The position numbers were made by a program, and so were the translations under genes. From contig JAMLGJ010000015.1 in NCBI GenBank assembly GCA_023958095.1, positions 18,938 to 82,937 on the forward strand: a stretch of 64,000 nucleotides of DNA. The letters are read 5' to 3'. This DNA comes from Microthrixaceae bacterium (GTDB taxonomy: Bacteria; Actinomycetota; Acidimicrobiia; Acidimicrobiales; Microtrichaceae). Position 1 is the first letter of the stretch; every line of letters starts with the position of its first letter. This document shows positions 23,425 to 32,020 of the stretch, one piece after another. A model generated the notes under the pieces. It did not search any database. It was not told the origin of the DNA and saw only the letters and a program-made list of their open reading frames with translations.

Positions 23425-24087
23425 TCACCAACCGTCGCGGTGCACGATGCGCGACATGTCCCTGCGAGGGGCCGGCCGGAAGTCGGTCCCGACCGTGTGG
23501 GCCACCGGCACCAGCGCCCCTTGCATGACGTTCCCCGGCAGGCCGAGCAGCTCGGCCGCTTCCTGTTCGTGCAGCAGGTGAAGCGTCGTCCAGCAGGTTC
23601 CCAGGCCCCGCTCGCGCGCGGCGAGCATGAAGCTCCACACCGCCGGGAGGAGCGACCCCCAGATGCTCGCCTGCAGCATCACGTTGCCGTCGTCGGTTCG
23701 TCCCTCCACGCACGGGATGACCATCACGGGCACCTCGCCCATGTGCTCGGCCAGGTAGGCCGCGGAGTCGATCACCTTCCTCGTCGTGGCCGCGTAGTCG
23801 GGGTCCTCGCCTGCCAGGCCCGCCTCGGCGGCGGCCCGGTCGCCGTAGAACATCTCGAACCCGGAGCGGTACAGCTCGCCCAGGCGAGCCCGCTTCGCCG
23901 GGTCGGTCACGACCACGAAGTGCCAACCCTGGGCGTTCGATCCGGTTGGTGCCTGGGCAGCAAGTTCGAGGCACTCGTCGATCAGCTGGGGTTCCACGTC
24001 GCGAGTCAGGTCGAGTCGCTTGCGCACCGCGCGCGTGGTCGAGAGCAACTCGTCGGCATCGAGACCGAGTCTCGGTGAGGGATCCAT
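23425..24087 (-). CDS. Nitroreductase-family FMN oxidoreductase
   Basis: A 220-residue FMN-dependent nitroreductase-fold protein. The N-terminal TTRAVRKRLDLTRDV, the AAQAPTGSNAQGWHFVVV segment (flavin contacts) and GLGTCWTT near the end define the family. Start at 24087 has CCAGGAGGAACC upstream; the longer frame to 24165 contains a palindrome and is rejected. That palindrome suggests regulation. Confidence 0.92.
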   Translation of the reverse strand: MDPSPRLGLDADELLSTTRAVRKRLDLTRDVEPQLIDECLELAAQAPTGSNAQGWHFVVVTDPAKRARLGELYRSGFEMFYGDRAAAEAGLAGEDPDYAATTRKVIDSAAYLAEHMGEVPVMVIPCVEGRTDDGNVMLQASIWGSLLPAVWSFMLAARERGLGTCWTTLHLLHEQEAAELLGLPGNVMQGALVPVAHTVGTDFRPAPRRDMSRIVHRDGW

Positions 24088-24109
24088 GGTTCCTCCTGGA
24101 GGTTGCGAG

Positions 24110-24129
24110 AGCTGCCGGATACGGCAGCT
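24110..24129. promoter_or_regulatory. Perfect inverted repeat upstream of the nitroreductase gene
   Basis: Arms AGCTGCCG/CGGCAGCT around GATA, 23 bases before the nitroreductase ATG in the divergent region. It may be an operator or a leader hairpin. Confidence 0.45.
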
Positions 24130-24270
24130 GTCGTTCCGCGGGTTGTGGCCGGGTCCGGGCCCCACCCTGCGGGAGCCTAACCAGCTCGACCCGCTCGGCG
24201 ACCTCGGAGCGTTCCTTGCGAATGCCCGAGGCGGCTGTGAGACTCGGGAGCAGATGACCCGGAGGTGGAC

Positions 24271-24624
24271 ATGATCGAACTACTGCCACAGAGCCATGCG
24301 AACATCCTCGGATTCGAGGTGAGCGGCGACGTGACGAAGGCGGACTACGACGTGATCGTTCCAGCGGTGCAGGCACAGGTCGACGAAGCGGGTTCGGTGC
24401 GCCTGTTGGTTGACCTCCAGGACTTCCACACCGAGAAGGCCGAGGCGTGGGGGGCGGACCTGCACTTCGGCCACGAGTACCACGACAGCATCGAGCGGCT
24501 CGCCATCGTCGGCAACCGGAAGTGGCAGGAGTGGCTGGCCCGCCTGGCCAAGCCGTTCTACGCGCGTGATGCGCGGTTCTTCGAGAGCCGTACCGAGGCC
24601 TGGGCCTGGTTGACCGCCTCCTAG
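24271..24624 (+). CDS. STAS/SpoIIAA-like protein
   Basis: A 117-residue protein of the SpoIIAA-like (STAS superfamily, Sec14-like) group seen widely in bacteria. The beginning IELLPQSHANILGFEVSGDVT and the middle GADLHFGHEYHDSIERLAIVG match that group. GGAGG lies five bases before ATG 24271. Such proteins are thought to bind a small lipid or take part in stress signalling; no partner is next to it. Confidence 0.82.
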   Translation: MIELLPQSHANILGFEVSGDVTKADYDVIVPAVQAQVDEAGSVRLLVDLQDFHTEKAEAWGADLHFGHEYHDSIERLAIVGNRKWQEWLARLAKPFYARDARFFESRTEAWAWLTAS

Positions 24625-24653
24625 TACCGGCGCGCCCGCCATGGCCGCCACCT

Positions 24654-24684
24654 GTCCGGTGCACCTGCCAGTCCGGTGCACCTG
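24654..24684 (+). repeat. Tandem direct repeat, 14 bp, 17-bp period
   Basis: GTCCGGTGCACCTG occurs twice (24654-24667 and 24671-24684) between the convergent STAS-like and isomerase-like genes. GGTGCACC inside each is self-complementary. Confidence 0.6.
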
Positions 24685-24715
24685 TCAACCGTGCCCGCTC
24701 AGGCGGCGGGGCCGC

Positions 24716-25072
24716 TCACATGTTCCAGTAGGCGGTCATCGAGGTGATCTTCCCCTCCTCGTCGAAGGTCATGACGTCGATCACCTGCATGACCATCCCC
24801 GCGGTGTCGATCTCGAAGGGGAAGGCTGCAGCCCGCGCGTCCGGAACCGTGTGCACCGGACCGCACAGCCGGGCTGACACGCCTGCGGCCGGAAGAGTCG
24901 CGTAGAACTCCCGAACCGCATCGTGGCCCTCCCGAACGGGACTGCCGACGGGATCCTCGACCCGGCAGTCGGGAGCGAACAGATCCATCAGTGAATCCAC
25001 GTCCTCGTCACCGACCAGCGAGACGTACCGCTCGCAGGCCGCCTCGAGTGCGGCGCTGTCCACTTCGCCCAT
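24716..25072 (-). CDS. Ketosteroid-isomerase-like protein
   Basis: A 118-residue NTF2-fold protein close to steroid delta-5-3-ketoisomerase. Tyr16 (ACERYVSLV), Asp40 (VEDPVGS) and Asp99 (QVIDVMTF) sit at nearly the same numbers as the catalytic Tyr14, Asp38 and Asp99 of the Comamonas enzyme, so it is probably a working isomerase. AGGAGGAACC precedes the ATG. It follows the SRPBCC and biotin genes on the same strand after 88 bases. Whether the substrate is a steroid is inferred. Confidence 0.85.
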   Translation of the reverse strand: MGEVDSAALEAACERYVSLVGDEDVDSLMDLFAPDCRVEDPVGSPVREGHDAVREFYATLPAAGVSARLCGPVHTVPDARAAAFPFEIDTAGMVMQVIDVMTFDEEGKITSMTAYWNM

Positions 25073-25160
25073 GGGTTCCTCCTGGGTTCGCTGCCCGCGG
25101 GTCCGGGCAGGTCGGGAGCCAAGACTGCCAGATCGGCGCGGCTCCACGGGACCCCCACGG

Positions 25161-25943
25161 TCAGGTCTTCGCGGGGCTGTGGTCCCGGAGCCACTCGTTC
25201 CAGCGTGCCTCGTCGCGCGCCGCCAACTCCTCGGCCCGGGGGCCGTAGAGGTAGGTCCACACCGAGAGCATCGTGTCCCCGCCCGTGCCCTCGGCAGTGA
25301 TGAAACCAGTGCCCGCTGCCGGCCGCTCGACGAGCAACGAGATCCTGAACGGTGCCACCTCGGTGATAGTCCCGGCGAGCGCTGGAGCGTCGGTTGCCCC
25401 GATGTCGAGCCGGTGCCCGACCGGGCCCACCTCCGGCCGTCCCAGGGCCTCCAGAAGCAGCTCCCATGCCTCGGTGCGGGGAACGGGCCACGTCGCTGAA
25501 GGAATCGCGGGCGCAGCGGTCCGTCCCCGGAAGTTCTCCATGTGGAGTCGGAGATTGGTCAGGAACATCTCCCAGCCGTCGTGCATGGCGGCGAACTGGT
25601 CATCCCACTCCCCACCGCTGCCGTACCCCTCGTTGAGCAGCTCGATCTCGCAGCGGTCGTCCCCGACCGGTTGCACGGTCCACTGGAAGGTCATGGCGGA
25701 CCCGCTCGCCTCCCCTCCGTCGAAGACGATCCTCCGCGGCGGCTCCCAGGCCGCCACCCGGCCCGGTACCAGCATCTCGTCGCCCGCTCCGAAGCGGGCC
25801 GTTGCCATGCCGCCCTGTCGTTCCTCCAAGGTGTGGGGCACGTACCAGGAGGAGATTCCGGCGGCCGTTGCAATCGCGGCCCATGCCTCCTGCGCGGTGC
25901 CGGGCACCTCGACGGCCAGGCGGATCGAGCGGGTGTCACTCAT
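25161..25943 (-). CDS. SRPBCC (AHSA1/START-like) protein
   Basis: A 260-residue protein with a Bet-v1/START-like ligand-binding domain (EVPGTAQEAWAAIATAAGISSWY near the N-terminus, with HMENFRG at its end) and an extra C-terminal half that looks like a second, shorter copy. Its ATG overlaps the bioD stop (ATGA), so it is co-translated with the biotin genes. A lipid or small-molecule binding role is likely, but the link with biotin is unexplained. Confidence 0.85.
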   Translation of the reverse strand: MSDTRSIRLAVEVPGTAQEAWAAIATAAGISSWYVPHTLEERQGGMATARFGAGDEMLVPGRVAAWEPPRRIVFDGGEASGSAMTFQWTVQPVGDDRCEIELLNEGYGSGGEWDDQFAAMHDGWEMFLTNLRLHMENFRGRTAAPAIPSATWPVPRTEAWELLLEALGRPEVGPVGHRLDIGATDAPALAGTITEVAPFRISLLVERPAAGTGFITAEGTGGDTMLSVWTYLYGPRAEELAARDEARWNEWLRDHSPAKT

Positions 25944-26587
25944 GGCTCACCTCTCGAGGCGACAAGGACGGCATCCACGAACTCGTCCATGTCGACCCAG
26001 GTCTCGATTCTGTCACGCTCGGAGAGCCACCGTCGGTTGAGGCGGTGCAGTTCGTCGTTGGGGTCGAACCGGTTGAGGTACACCAACGGGCTCAGGGGGG
26101 ACAGCGCCAGCATCGACTTGCGCACCGAATCGATCACCCCCAGGCCGGCATCCGCCACCAGCACTGCGACCGTTGGCTGCAGCGAGTTGGCGAACGCGGC
26201 GCTGTGGGCATCGGCCGCGATCGGTGAGAGAACCCCGCCCACGGTCTCGACCAGGGTGAGGTCGCAGCGCCTCGACGTCATGGTCGCCGTGAGCTCCTCC
26301 AGGGACGGCGCGCGACGGCCCAGCGCCTCGGCTGCCATCGGCGGTGCCATGGGCACCTCGAAGCGCATCTGCTCCGCACACACATCCGATTCCGGTTCTC
26401 CGCTGGCGGCGGCGAGCACTGCGGAGTCCGTGGGCTCGTCGGAGTCCGGGTCGTAGGACTGCACCGGCTTGCGCACGGCAACCTCGAGGCCCCTTCGGCG
26501 GAGCTCGGTGACCATTCGTGAGGCCACCCAGGTCTTGCCCACCTCGGTGGCGGTGCCGAGAACCACGACCGACGCCGGCTCACCCAC
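25940..26587 (-). CDS. bioD: Dethiobiotin synthetase
   Basis: A 215-residue ATP-dependent enzyme that closes the ureido ring of dethiobiotin from DAPA and CO2. The P-loop GTATEVGKTWVASRM replaces the usual GTDTGVGKT with small changes, and the VRKPVQSYDPDSDEPTDSAVL and VETVGGVLSPIA segments match BioD. The GTG at 26587 overlaps the end of bioF by eight bases. It sits in the order bioA-bioF-bioD; bioB is not in this window. Confidence 0.93.
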   Translation of the reverse strand: MGEPASVVVLGTATEVGKTWVASRMVTELRRRGLEVAVRKPVQSYDPDSDEPTDSAVLAAASGEPESDVCAEQMRFEVPMAPPMAAEALGRRAPSLEELTATMTSRRCDLTLVETVGGVLSPIAADAHSAAFANSLQPTVAVLVADAGLGVIDSVRKSMLALSPLSPLVYLNRFDPNDELHRLNRRWLSERDRIETWVDMDEFVDAVLVASRGEP

Positions 26588-27749
26588 GGGTGCCCCCCGT
26601 GTCGGGGCCAACGGTGAGGCCCACCGCGTCCAGTCCGTTGAGAAGTGCCTCGAGCATCTCGTCGGTGTGGGCGGCGCTGAGCGCGATCCGCAGGCGTGAG
26701 GTACCCGGAGGCACCGTCGGTGGCCGGATGGCCGGAACCAGCAGGCCGCGCTCGAGCAGCGCGGCAGCCGCTGCGACGGCGTCCTGCTCGGTGCCCACGA
26801 GCACGGGGACGATGGGCGAGGGGTGGTCGGTGCCGGCGACTCTGTCCACGTTCGCGCGCAGCCGTTCGACCAGGTGCGCTCCTTCATCGGATGTGACCAC
26901 CTCGAGCGCCGCCAGTGCCGCGGCGCAGTCGGCGGGTCCGAGGGCAGTGCTGAAGATGAAGCTCCTGGCACGGTTCAACACCAGGGCCACCAGTTCCCGA
27001 GGTCCACAGATGGCCCCTCCGAGAGACCCGAGCGCCTTGGAGAGCGTCACCACCCGCAGCACCTCGAGACCCTCGATCTCGTCGAGTCCCGAGGTGTCCG
27101 GTCCCAGTACGGCGTGCGCATCGTCGAGAACGAGCAGTGCTCCGTGGCGCGCACAGGTGTCGGCCAGCTCGCGCACCGGGGCCTCGTCGCCGTCCATCGA
27201 GAACACCGTGTCGGTCACCACCATCGCCCGTGGCATCCGCGTGTCCGCTAGCAGTGCGGCGACGTGTTCGAGGTCGTTGTGGCGCGAGATGCTCACGCGG
27301 GATCGACCCAGCCGGCAACCATCGATGATGGAGGCGTGGTTCAGCTCGTCGCTCACCACGTGGCAGTCGGGGCCACCGAGGCTCGTCAGCACCGCCAGGT
27401 TGGCCGCGTACCCACTGGAGGTGACCAGCGCGGCGTCGGTTGCCTTCCATTCGGTGAGTGCGGCCTCGAGGTCCCGGTGCACCGGACGGGAGCCGACCAC
27501 GAGCCGGCTGGCCGTCGAGCCCGCTCCCCAGCGTTCGAGTGCATCGTGTGCAGCTTCGAGCACCCGCGGGTGGCACGAGAGTCCCAGGTAGTCATTCGAT
27601 GCGTAGGAGACGACCTCCGTGCCCCCGTGGGTTCCCGAGGGGCCACGCGCGTCGAAGGTGCTGGTCGTGCGCAGCCGCCCGGCATCGCTGATGGACCGGA
27701 GTTCCCCGTCGGCCCACGCGGACCAGCGCCCTGCATCCTCCGTCGTCAC
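26580..27749 (-). CDS. bioF: 8-amino-7-oxononanoate synthase
   Basis: A 389-residue PLP enzyme joining pimeloyl thioester and alanine to KAPA. The PLP lysine is in TLSKALGSLGG, and the family segments SYASNDYLGLSCHPRV, STASRLVVGSRPVHRDLE and LDDAHAVLGP are clear. GTG 27749 is the probable start. It is followed with overlap by bioD and preceded by bioA after 79 bases. Confidence 0.95.
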   Translation of the reverse strand: MTTEDAGRWSAWADGELRSISDAGRLRTTSTFDARGPSGTHGGTEVVSYASNDYLGLSCHPRVLEAAHDALERWGAGSTASRLVVGSRPVHRDLEAALTEWKATDAALVTSSGYAANLAVLTSLGGPDCHVVSDELNHASIIDGCRLGRSRVSISRHNDLEHVAALLADTRMPRAMVVTDTVFSMDGDEAPVRELADTCARHGALLVLDDAHAVLGPDTSGLDEIEGLEVLRVVTLSKALGSLGGAICGPRELVALVLNRARSFIFSTALGPADCAAALAALEVVTSDEGAHLVERLRANVDRVAGTDHPSPIVPVLVGTEQDAVAAAAALLERGLLVPAIRPPTVPPGTSRLRIALSAAHTDEMLEALLNGLDAVGLTVGPDTGGTRG

Positions 27750-27828
27750 CGCCAGATGATCGCACCCGTGGGTGCAGGAACCGAAGCGGGCCGCACTGCG
27801 CGGGCGGGAACGGCCGCTCCGTTGGGGC

Positions 27829-29097
27829 TCACCCGAGTGCCGCAGCGGCCGCCACCATCGCCGAGGCGATCGCGTCGACGTCCTCACCGGGGCTGACGTA
27901 TGGAGGCATCGTGTAGAGCAGGCGACCGAACGGCCGCAGCCACACCCCGTGTTCCAACAGGAGGTCCTGGGTGGACCCGACCGGGATCGGATCGGTGGTC
28001 TCGATGACCCCGATGGCGCCGAGCACCCTCACGTCGCGCACCGAGGGAAGCCCTCTGGCGGGATCCAGCCCGGAGCGCAGGGAGGACTCGATCGCCCGGA
28101 CCTCGTCCTGCCATGGACGCGAGAGCAGCAGGCGCACCGATGCCAGCGAGACCGCGGCGGCGAGCGGGTTGCCCATGAAGGTCGGACCGTGCATGAGTGC
28201 GCCGGCCTCGGCCGCGGACACCCCCCGGGCCACCTCGGCGGTGCACAGAACCGCGGCACCGGACAGGTAGCCACCGGTGAGGGCCTTTCCAACGCACATG
28301 ATGTCCGGTCGTATACCGGCGTGGTCGCACGCGAACAGCTCGCCGGTGCGTCCGAACCCGGTGGCGATCTCATCCGCGATCAACAGCACCCCGTGTTGGT
28401 CGCAGAGCTCGCGGACGGCCGCCAGGTACTCGGGGGAGTAGAAGCGCATGCCCCCCGCTCCCTGCACCACCGGTTCGAGGATCACGGCCGCCACCTCCCG
28501 CGAGTGGGCCACAAGAAGCGCTTCGAACTCCGCGGTGTGGGCCGGGGTGATGTGTTCGCCGAATGCAGGCTCCGGGGCGGGGGCGAAGACCTGCTGCGGC
28601 AGCATCCCGGTGAACATCGAGTGCATGCCGTTGAGCGGATCGCACACCGACATGCAGCCCAGGGTGTCGCCGTGGTAACCCGAGCGGACCGTCAGCAATC
28701 GGGTGCGCTCCGGCCGGCCCGTTCCGCGTGCATGCTGCAGGGCCATCTTGATGGCGACCTCCACCGAGACCGAACCGGAGTCGGCGAGGAACACGTGCTC
28801 CAGCCCCTCAGGGGTCACCTCGGCCAGGAGTTCGCACAGCTCGATGGCCGGTTCGTGGGTGAGCCCGCCGAACATGACGTGGGCGGTGCGGCCCAGCTGG
28901 GTCCGCACCGCCTCGTCGAGCACCGGGTGCCGGTAGCCGTGGATGGCGGCCCACCACGACGACATGCCGTCGATCACCTCACGGCCGTCGGTCAGGTGAA
29001 GCCGGTTGCCCGAGGCCCCGGCCACCGGAGTACTGGGCGCCGAGGCCGGCATCGGGGCATAGGGGTGCCACACCGTGTGGGTGTCGCGCCTCGCCAG
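27829..29097 (-). CDS. bioA: Adenosylmethionine-8-amino-7-oxononanoate aminotransferase
   Basis: A PLP aminotransferase that turns KAPA into DAPA using S-adenosylmethionine. It resembles E. coli BioA throughout: [42 protein letters not shown], and the lysine in [11 protein letters not shown]. The start is a problem. GTG 29073 lies just before the conserved WHPY and would cut the N-terminus, while the next in-frame GTG (29304) adds 69 out-of-place residues. CTG 29097, after GGGGAC, gives the expected N-terminus ([12 protein letters not shown]) and I use it. It lies 35 bases after the small gene at 29133. Confidence 0.93.
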   Translation of the reverse strand: MARRDTHTVWHPYAPMPASAPSTPVAGASGNRLHLTDGREVIDGMSSWWAAIHGYRHPVLDEAVRTQLGRTAHVMFGGLTHEPAIELCELLAEVTPEGLEHVFLADSGSVSVEVAIKMALQHARGTGRPERTRLLTVRSGYHGDTLGCMSVCDPLNGMHSMFTGMLPQQVFAPAPEPAFGEHITPAHTAEFEALLVAHSREVAAVILEPVVQGAGGMRFYSPEYLAAVRELCDQHGVLLIADEIATGFGRTGELFACDHAGIRPDIMCVGKALTGGYLSGAAVLCTAEVARGVSAAEAGALMHGPTFMGNPLAAAVSLASVRLLLSRPWQDEVRAIESSLRSGLDPARGLPSVRDVRVLGAIGVIETTDPIPVGSTQDLLLEHGVWLRPFGRLLYTMPPYVSPGEDVDAIASAMVAAAAALG

Positions 29098-29132
29098 GTC
29101 CCCGGGCCGTTCCGGGTCAGGAGGGGTTCGGA

Positions 29133-29345
29133 TCAGAGGATGCCGAGGAGTCGGAGGATCGACAGGATCGACGAGACGTCGCTCAGGGTGCAGCCGGAGA
29201 CGACCAGGGAGGTGCCGCCGGCGAGCCCCGCGAGGCCCGCGACCCTGGCGATGCGACGGGAACGGCCCGCGGACGGGGTCGGGTCGTTGGGCGCCTCCGC
29301 ACACTCGGTGCGGGCAGTCGTCTCGGTGATGGTCGTGCTCGTCAT
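29133..29345 (-). CDS. Small lipoprotein-like protein
   Basis: A 70-residue protein I do not recognise. After a Thr-rich N-terminus and basic GRSRRIAR comes a hydrophobic stretch with a lipobox-like VVSGC at residues 48-52, then a short hydrophobic tail ([18 protein letters not shown]). GAGGGGGAACC precedes the ATG, which supports translation. It is the first gene of the transcript that continues into bioA. Confidence 0.6.
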   Translation of the reverse strand: MTSTTITETTARTECAEAPNDPTPSAGRSRRIARVAGLAGLAGGTSLVVSGCTLSDVSSILSILRLLGIL

Positions 29346-29374
29346 GGTTCCCCCTCAGGTGGATCGTCGAAGGA

Positions 29375-29380
29375 AACCTA
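29375..29380 (-). promoter_or_regulatory. -10 hexamer TAGGTT for the small gene-bioAFD transcript
   Basis: TAGGTT on the minus strand would start a leader of about 23 bases that carries the GAGGGGGAACC ribosome-binding site. Confidence 0.4.
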
Positions 29381-29502
29381 TGGTGCTGCACCCCCCGTGT
29401 CCACATGGGCAGCAGCCATGGCCCCGGCGCGGTCGCGCCGCGTGCGGAGCACTTGTCGGATAGCTTCGGGGTCGAAGCGGGCCTGTGGACGATGGGTGTC
29501 CA

Positions 29503-30285
29503 ATGGAACGACCAGCGGGAGTTCTGCTCGACATCGACGGGGTGTTGGTGGTGTCCTGGGATCCGGTTCCCGGTGCGGTCGACGCCGTGGCACGCCTCCG
29601 GTCCGGCGGTGTGCCGATGCGCTTCGTGACCAACACCACCTCGAGGAGCGCGGGTGAGATCGCAGCCTCGCTGCGTGGCGTCGGATTCGACCTCGAGGAC
29701 TCGGAGCTGCTCACCGCGGGGGATCTCACCCGTGCGCTGCTCGACCGGGAGTTCGCCGGAGCCGACGCGATGGTGCTGGACGAGGGCCCCGGCGTGGTTC
29801 CCGGGTCGGTGACGGTCGTGCAGGGTGCCCGCAGGGAGCGAGCCCGGGTCGTGGTCGTCGGTGGTGCGGGTGAGTCCTTCGAGTGGTCCGCGATCAACTC
29901 CGCACTGCGGGCACTGCTCGCAGGTGCGGCCCTGGTCGGCGTGCACGGCGCGGAGATGTGGCGGACCGATGAGGGGGCCTGCCTCGACGGAGGCGCCTAC
30001 CTGCGGATGCTCGCATCGGTCTCGGGTGTCGAACCGCTGATCGTCGGCAAGCCCGCTCCGACGATGTTCGAGGCCGCGTGTGCCTCGATCGGAATCGAAC
30101 CCACGAGGGCCGCGATGGTCGGCGACGACCTGCACAGCGACGTGCTCGCGGCCCAGGCACTGGGAATCCGTGGGGTGTTGGTCCGAACCGGCAAGTTCCA
30201 CCCCGGCGTGCTCGAAACGGCCGGTGACGTACCGGATCAGGTCATCGACTCCGTTGCCTCCCTGCCGGCGATGCTCGGGCTGTAG
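29503..30285 (+). CDS. HAD-IIA family phosphatase (LHPP-like)
   Basis: A 260-residue HAD-superfamily hydrolase of subclass IIA. Motif I is [10 protein letters not shown], motif II the Thr in [11 protein letters not shown], motif III Lys in [12 protein letters not shown], and motif [15 protein letters not shown]. The cap is the C2 type. The group TIGR01458 includes LHPP-like phosphatases acting on small phosphoesters. No ribosome-binding site is obvious before ATG 29503; GTG 29485 is the alternative. It is divergent from the biotin operon. Confidence 0.92.
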   Translation: MERPAGVLLDIDGVLVVSWDPVPGAVDAVARLRSGGVPMRFVTNTTSRSAGEIAASLRGVGFDLEDSELLTAGDLTRALLDREFAGADAMVLDEGPGVVPGSVTVVQGARRERARVVVVGGAGESFEWSAINSALRALLAGAALVGVHGAEMWRTDEGACLDGGAYLRMLASVSGVEPLIVGKPAPTMFEAACASIGIEPTRAAMVGDDLHSDVLAAQALGIRGVLVRTGKFHPGVLETAGDVPDQVIDSVASLPAMLGL

Positions 30286-30291
30286 CCGTGG

Positions 30292-30316
30292 CTCCCGGCC
30301 AACCCGCGACGGGCCG
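30292..30316. terminator. Possible terminator hairpin after the HAD gene
   Basis: A short hairpin (CGGCC/GGCCG) just after the stop codon, starting with CTCCCGGCCAACC, the same 13 bases found after the thioesterase stop at 3988-4000. Confidence 0.3.
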
Positions 30317-30365
30317 ACCGCTTCGGCGAGCCCTGCTGCTTCGCATATCGTCGGGCAGCGAACAA

Positions 30366-30385
30366 GACGGATCGGGTGATCCGTC
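30366..30385. promoter_or_regulatory. Perfect inverted repeat before the acyl-CoA synthetase gene
   Basis: Arms GACGGATC/GATCCGTC around GGGT, 27 bases before ATG 30413 and just after a TATCGT (30346-30351) that could be its -10. Position suggests an operator near the transcription start or an mRNA hairpin. Confidence 0.5.
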
Positions 30386-30412
30386 CATCAACGACCCAGG
30401 GGGACCACCGAC

Positions 30413-32017
30413 ATGACGAGCCAAGGCATCGCGCCGGATGCAGCAGCCGCCTACCAGTTCAGCGGACAGGACATCCCCTGGCTGGTGGACCACTGGGCCG
30501 AGCACCGCGGGGATCATCCATTCCTGGTCTGGGAGCCCAAGGACGGAAGCGACAGGACCTGGACCTACTCGGAGTTCGCCGCTGCCACCCGCCGGGTCGC
30601 GGCAGGTCTCACCGGGCGCGGCGTGGGTGTCGGCGACATGGTCCTCATCCATGCCGAGAACTGTCCCGAGGCGGTCATCGCCTGGTACGCGTGCGCCCGG
30701 GTCGGAGCGATCGCGGTCACCACCAACATCCGATCCGTGGCCGCGGAGGTCGAGTACTTCATCTCCCACACCGGATGTGTCGGCGCGATCACCCAGCCCC
30801 GCTTCGCGTCTCTGGTGTCCGAGGCGGGCCCCGACCTCGGCTGGATCGTGGTGACCGACGACAACTCGGGTGTCCCCGCCGGTGCCGATGAGCTGGACCA
30901 CGGCTTCGATGCCTTCTCGAGCCTCGAAGGAGATGCCGCGGACGCCCCCGAACGCGCAGCCGATCCGATGCTCCCCGCCGGGATCCTGTTCACCTCCGGC
31001 ACCACCTCGAAGCCCAAGGCGGTGGTGCACACGCACGCCAATGCGCTGTGGGCGGCCAAGGTGAACCCCACCAACATCGAACTGGGAGCGGACGACACCT
31101 ACCTCGCCTCGTTGCCCTTCTTCCATGTGAACACCCAGAGCTGGGCCATCTGGTCGGTGCTCGGGACCGGGGCGACCGTGGTCCTGCAGCCGCGTTTCAG
31201 TGCGAGCCGCTTCTGGGAGGTGATCGCGAAGCACTCGGTGACCCACATCTCGCTTATCCCCTTCGTGATCAAGGCGGCATTCGAACAGGGGATCCCCGAG
31301 GACCACACCGTCAAGGTCGGCGTGTTCGGCCTGATCATGCCGGTGCTGGAGGAGATGATGGGCATGCGCGTCGTGGCTGCCTACGGGATGACCGAACTCG
31401 TCACCCACTGCATTCGCTCCAACCCCTGGGAGCACTACCCGGACATGGCGATGGGCAAGGTCGCACCAGGATACGAGTACCTCATCGTCACCGAGGACGG
31501 CCGGCCGGCCGAGGTCGGCGAGATGGGTGAGCTCTGGATCCGGGGCATCAGGGGCGTCTCGGTGTGCCTCGAGTACTTCGGCAACGAGGAAGCGACGGGC
31601 AAGTTCTTCGACGACGACGGCTGGGCCCACACCGGTGACGTGGTGCGGCTGTTGGAGGACGGCAACATCCGCTACTGCGACCGCGACAAGGACGCGCTCA
31701 AGGTCGGCGGGGAGAACGTCTCCGCCCGCGAGGTCGAGGATGCCGTGCGAACCGTTCCGGGACTCGAGGACGTGGCCGTGGTCGCCAAGTCCCACGAGAT
31801 GCTCGACATGGTCCCGGTGGTGTTCGTGGTCAAGGGTGACCCGAATGCGGACGAAGAGGCGCTGTCCGAGCAGATCATCGAGGCCTGCAGCGCAAACCTG
31901 GCCGACTTCAAGGTGCCCCGTGCGGTGTACTTCGTGGAGGAGTTCCCCACCGCCGAACTCGGCAAGGTCTCCAAGAAGGACCTCCGCGAGCTGGCTGACT
32001 CCTACCCGGCGGTCTGA
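30413..32017 (+). CDS. AMP-dependent acyl-CoA synthetase/ligase
   Basis: A 534-residue member of the ANL superfamily that activates a carboxylic acid with ATP and CoA. The P-loop reads FTSGTTSKPKAVVHTHAN, followed by YGMTELV, GWAHTGDVV, LKVGGENVSAREVED and the late ELGKVSKKDLRE with the catalytic lysine. AGGGGGA lies before the ATG. It resembles the CaiC/long-chain group; the acid is not identified. A palindrome just upstream suggests control. Confidence 0.95.
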   Translation: MTSQGIAPDAAAAYQFSGQDIPWLVDHWAEHRGDHPFLVWEPKDGSDRTWTYSEFAAATRRVAAGLTGRGVGVGDMVLIHAENCPEAVIAWYACARVGAIAVTTNIRSVAAEVEYFISHTGCVGAITQPRFASLVSEAGPDLGWIVVTDDNSGVPAGADELDHGFDAFSSLEGDAADAPERAADPMLPAGILFTSGTTSKPKAVVHTHANALWAAKVNPTNIELGADDTYLASLPFFHVNTQSWAIWSVLGTGATVVLQPRFSASRFWEVIAKHSVTHISLIPFVIKAAFEQGIPEDHTVKVGVFGLIMPVLEEMMGMRVVAAYGMTELVTHCIRSNPWEHYPDMAMGKVAPGYEYLIVTEDGRPAEVGEMGELWIRGIRGVSVCLEYFGNEEATGKFFDDDGWAHTGDVVRLLEDGNIRYCDRDKDALKVGGENVSAREVEDAVRTVPGLEDVAVVAKSHEMLDMVPVVFVVKGDPNADEEALSEQIIEACSANLADFKVPRAVYFVEEFPTAELGKVSKKDLRELADSYPAV

Positions 32018-32020
32018 TCC

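Noticed and set aside
24654..24684. CRISPR-like repeat
   Set aside because: Only two 14-bp units with a 3-bp gap; no spacers and no cas genes.
29098..30201. Long N-terminal extension of bioA
   Set aside because: The extra 360-odd residues run through the small lipoprotein-like gene and antisense to the HAD gene and have no similarity to any BioA.
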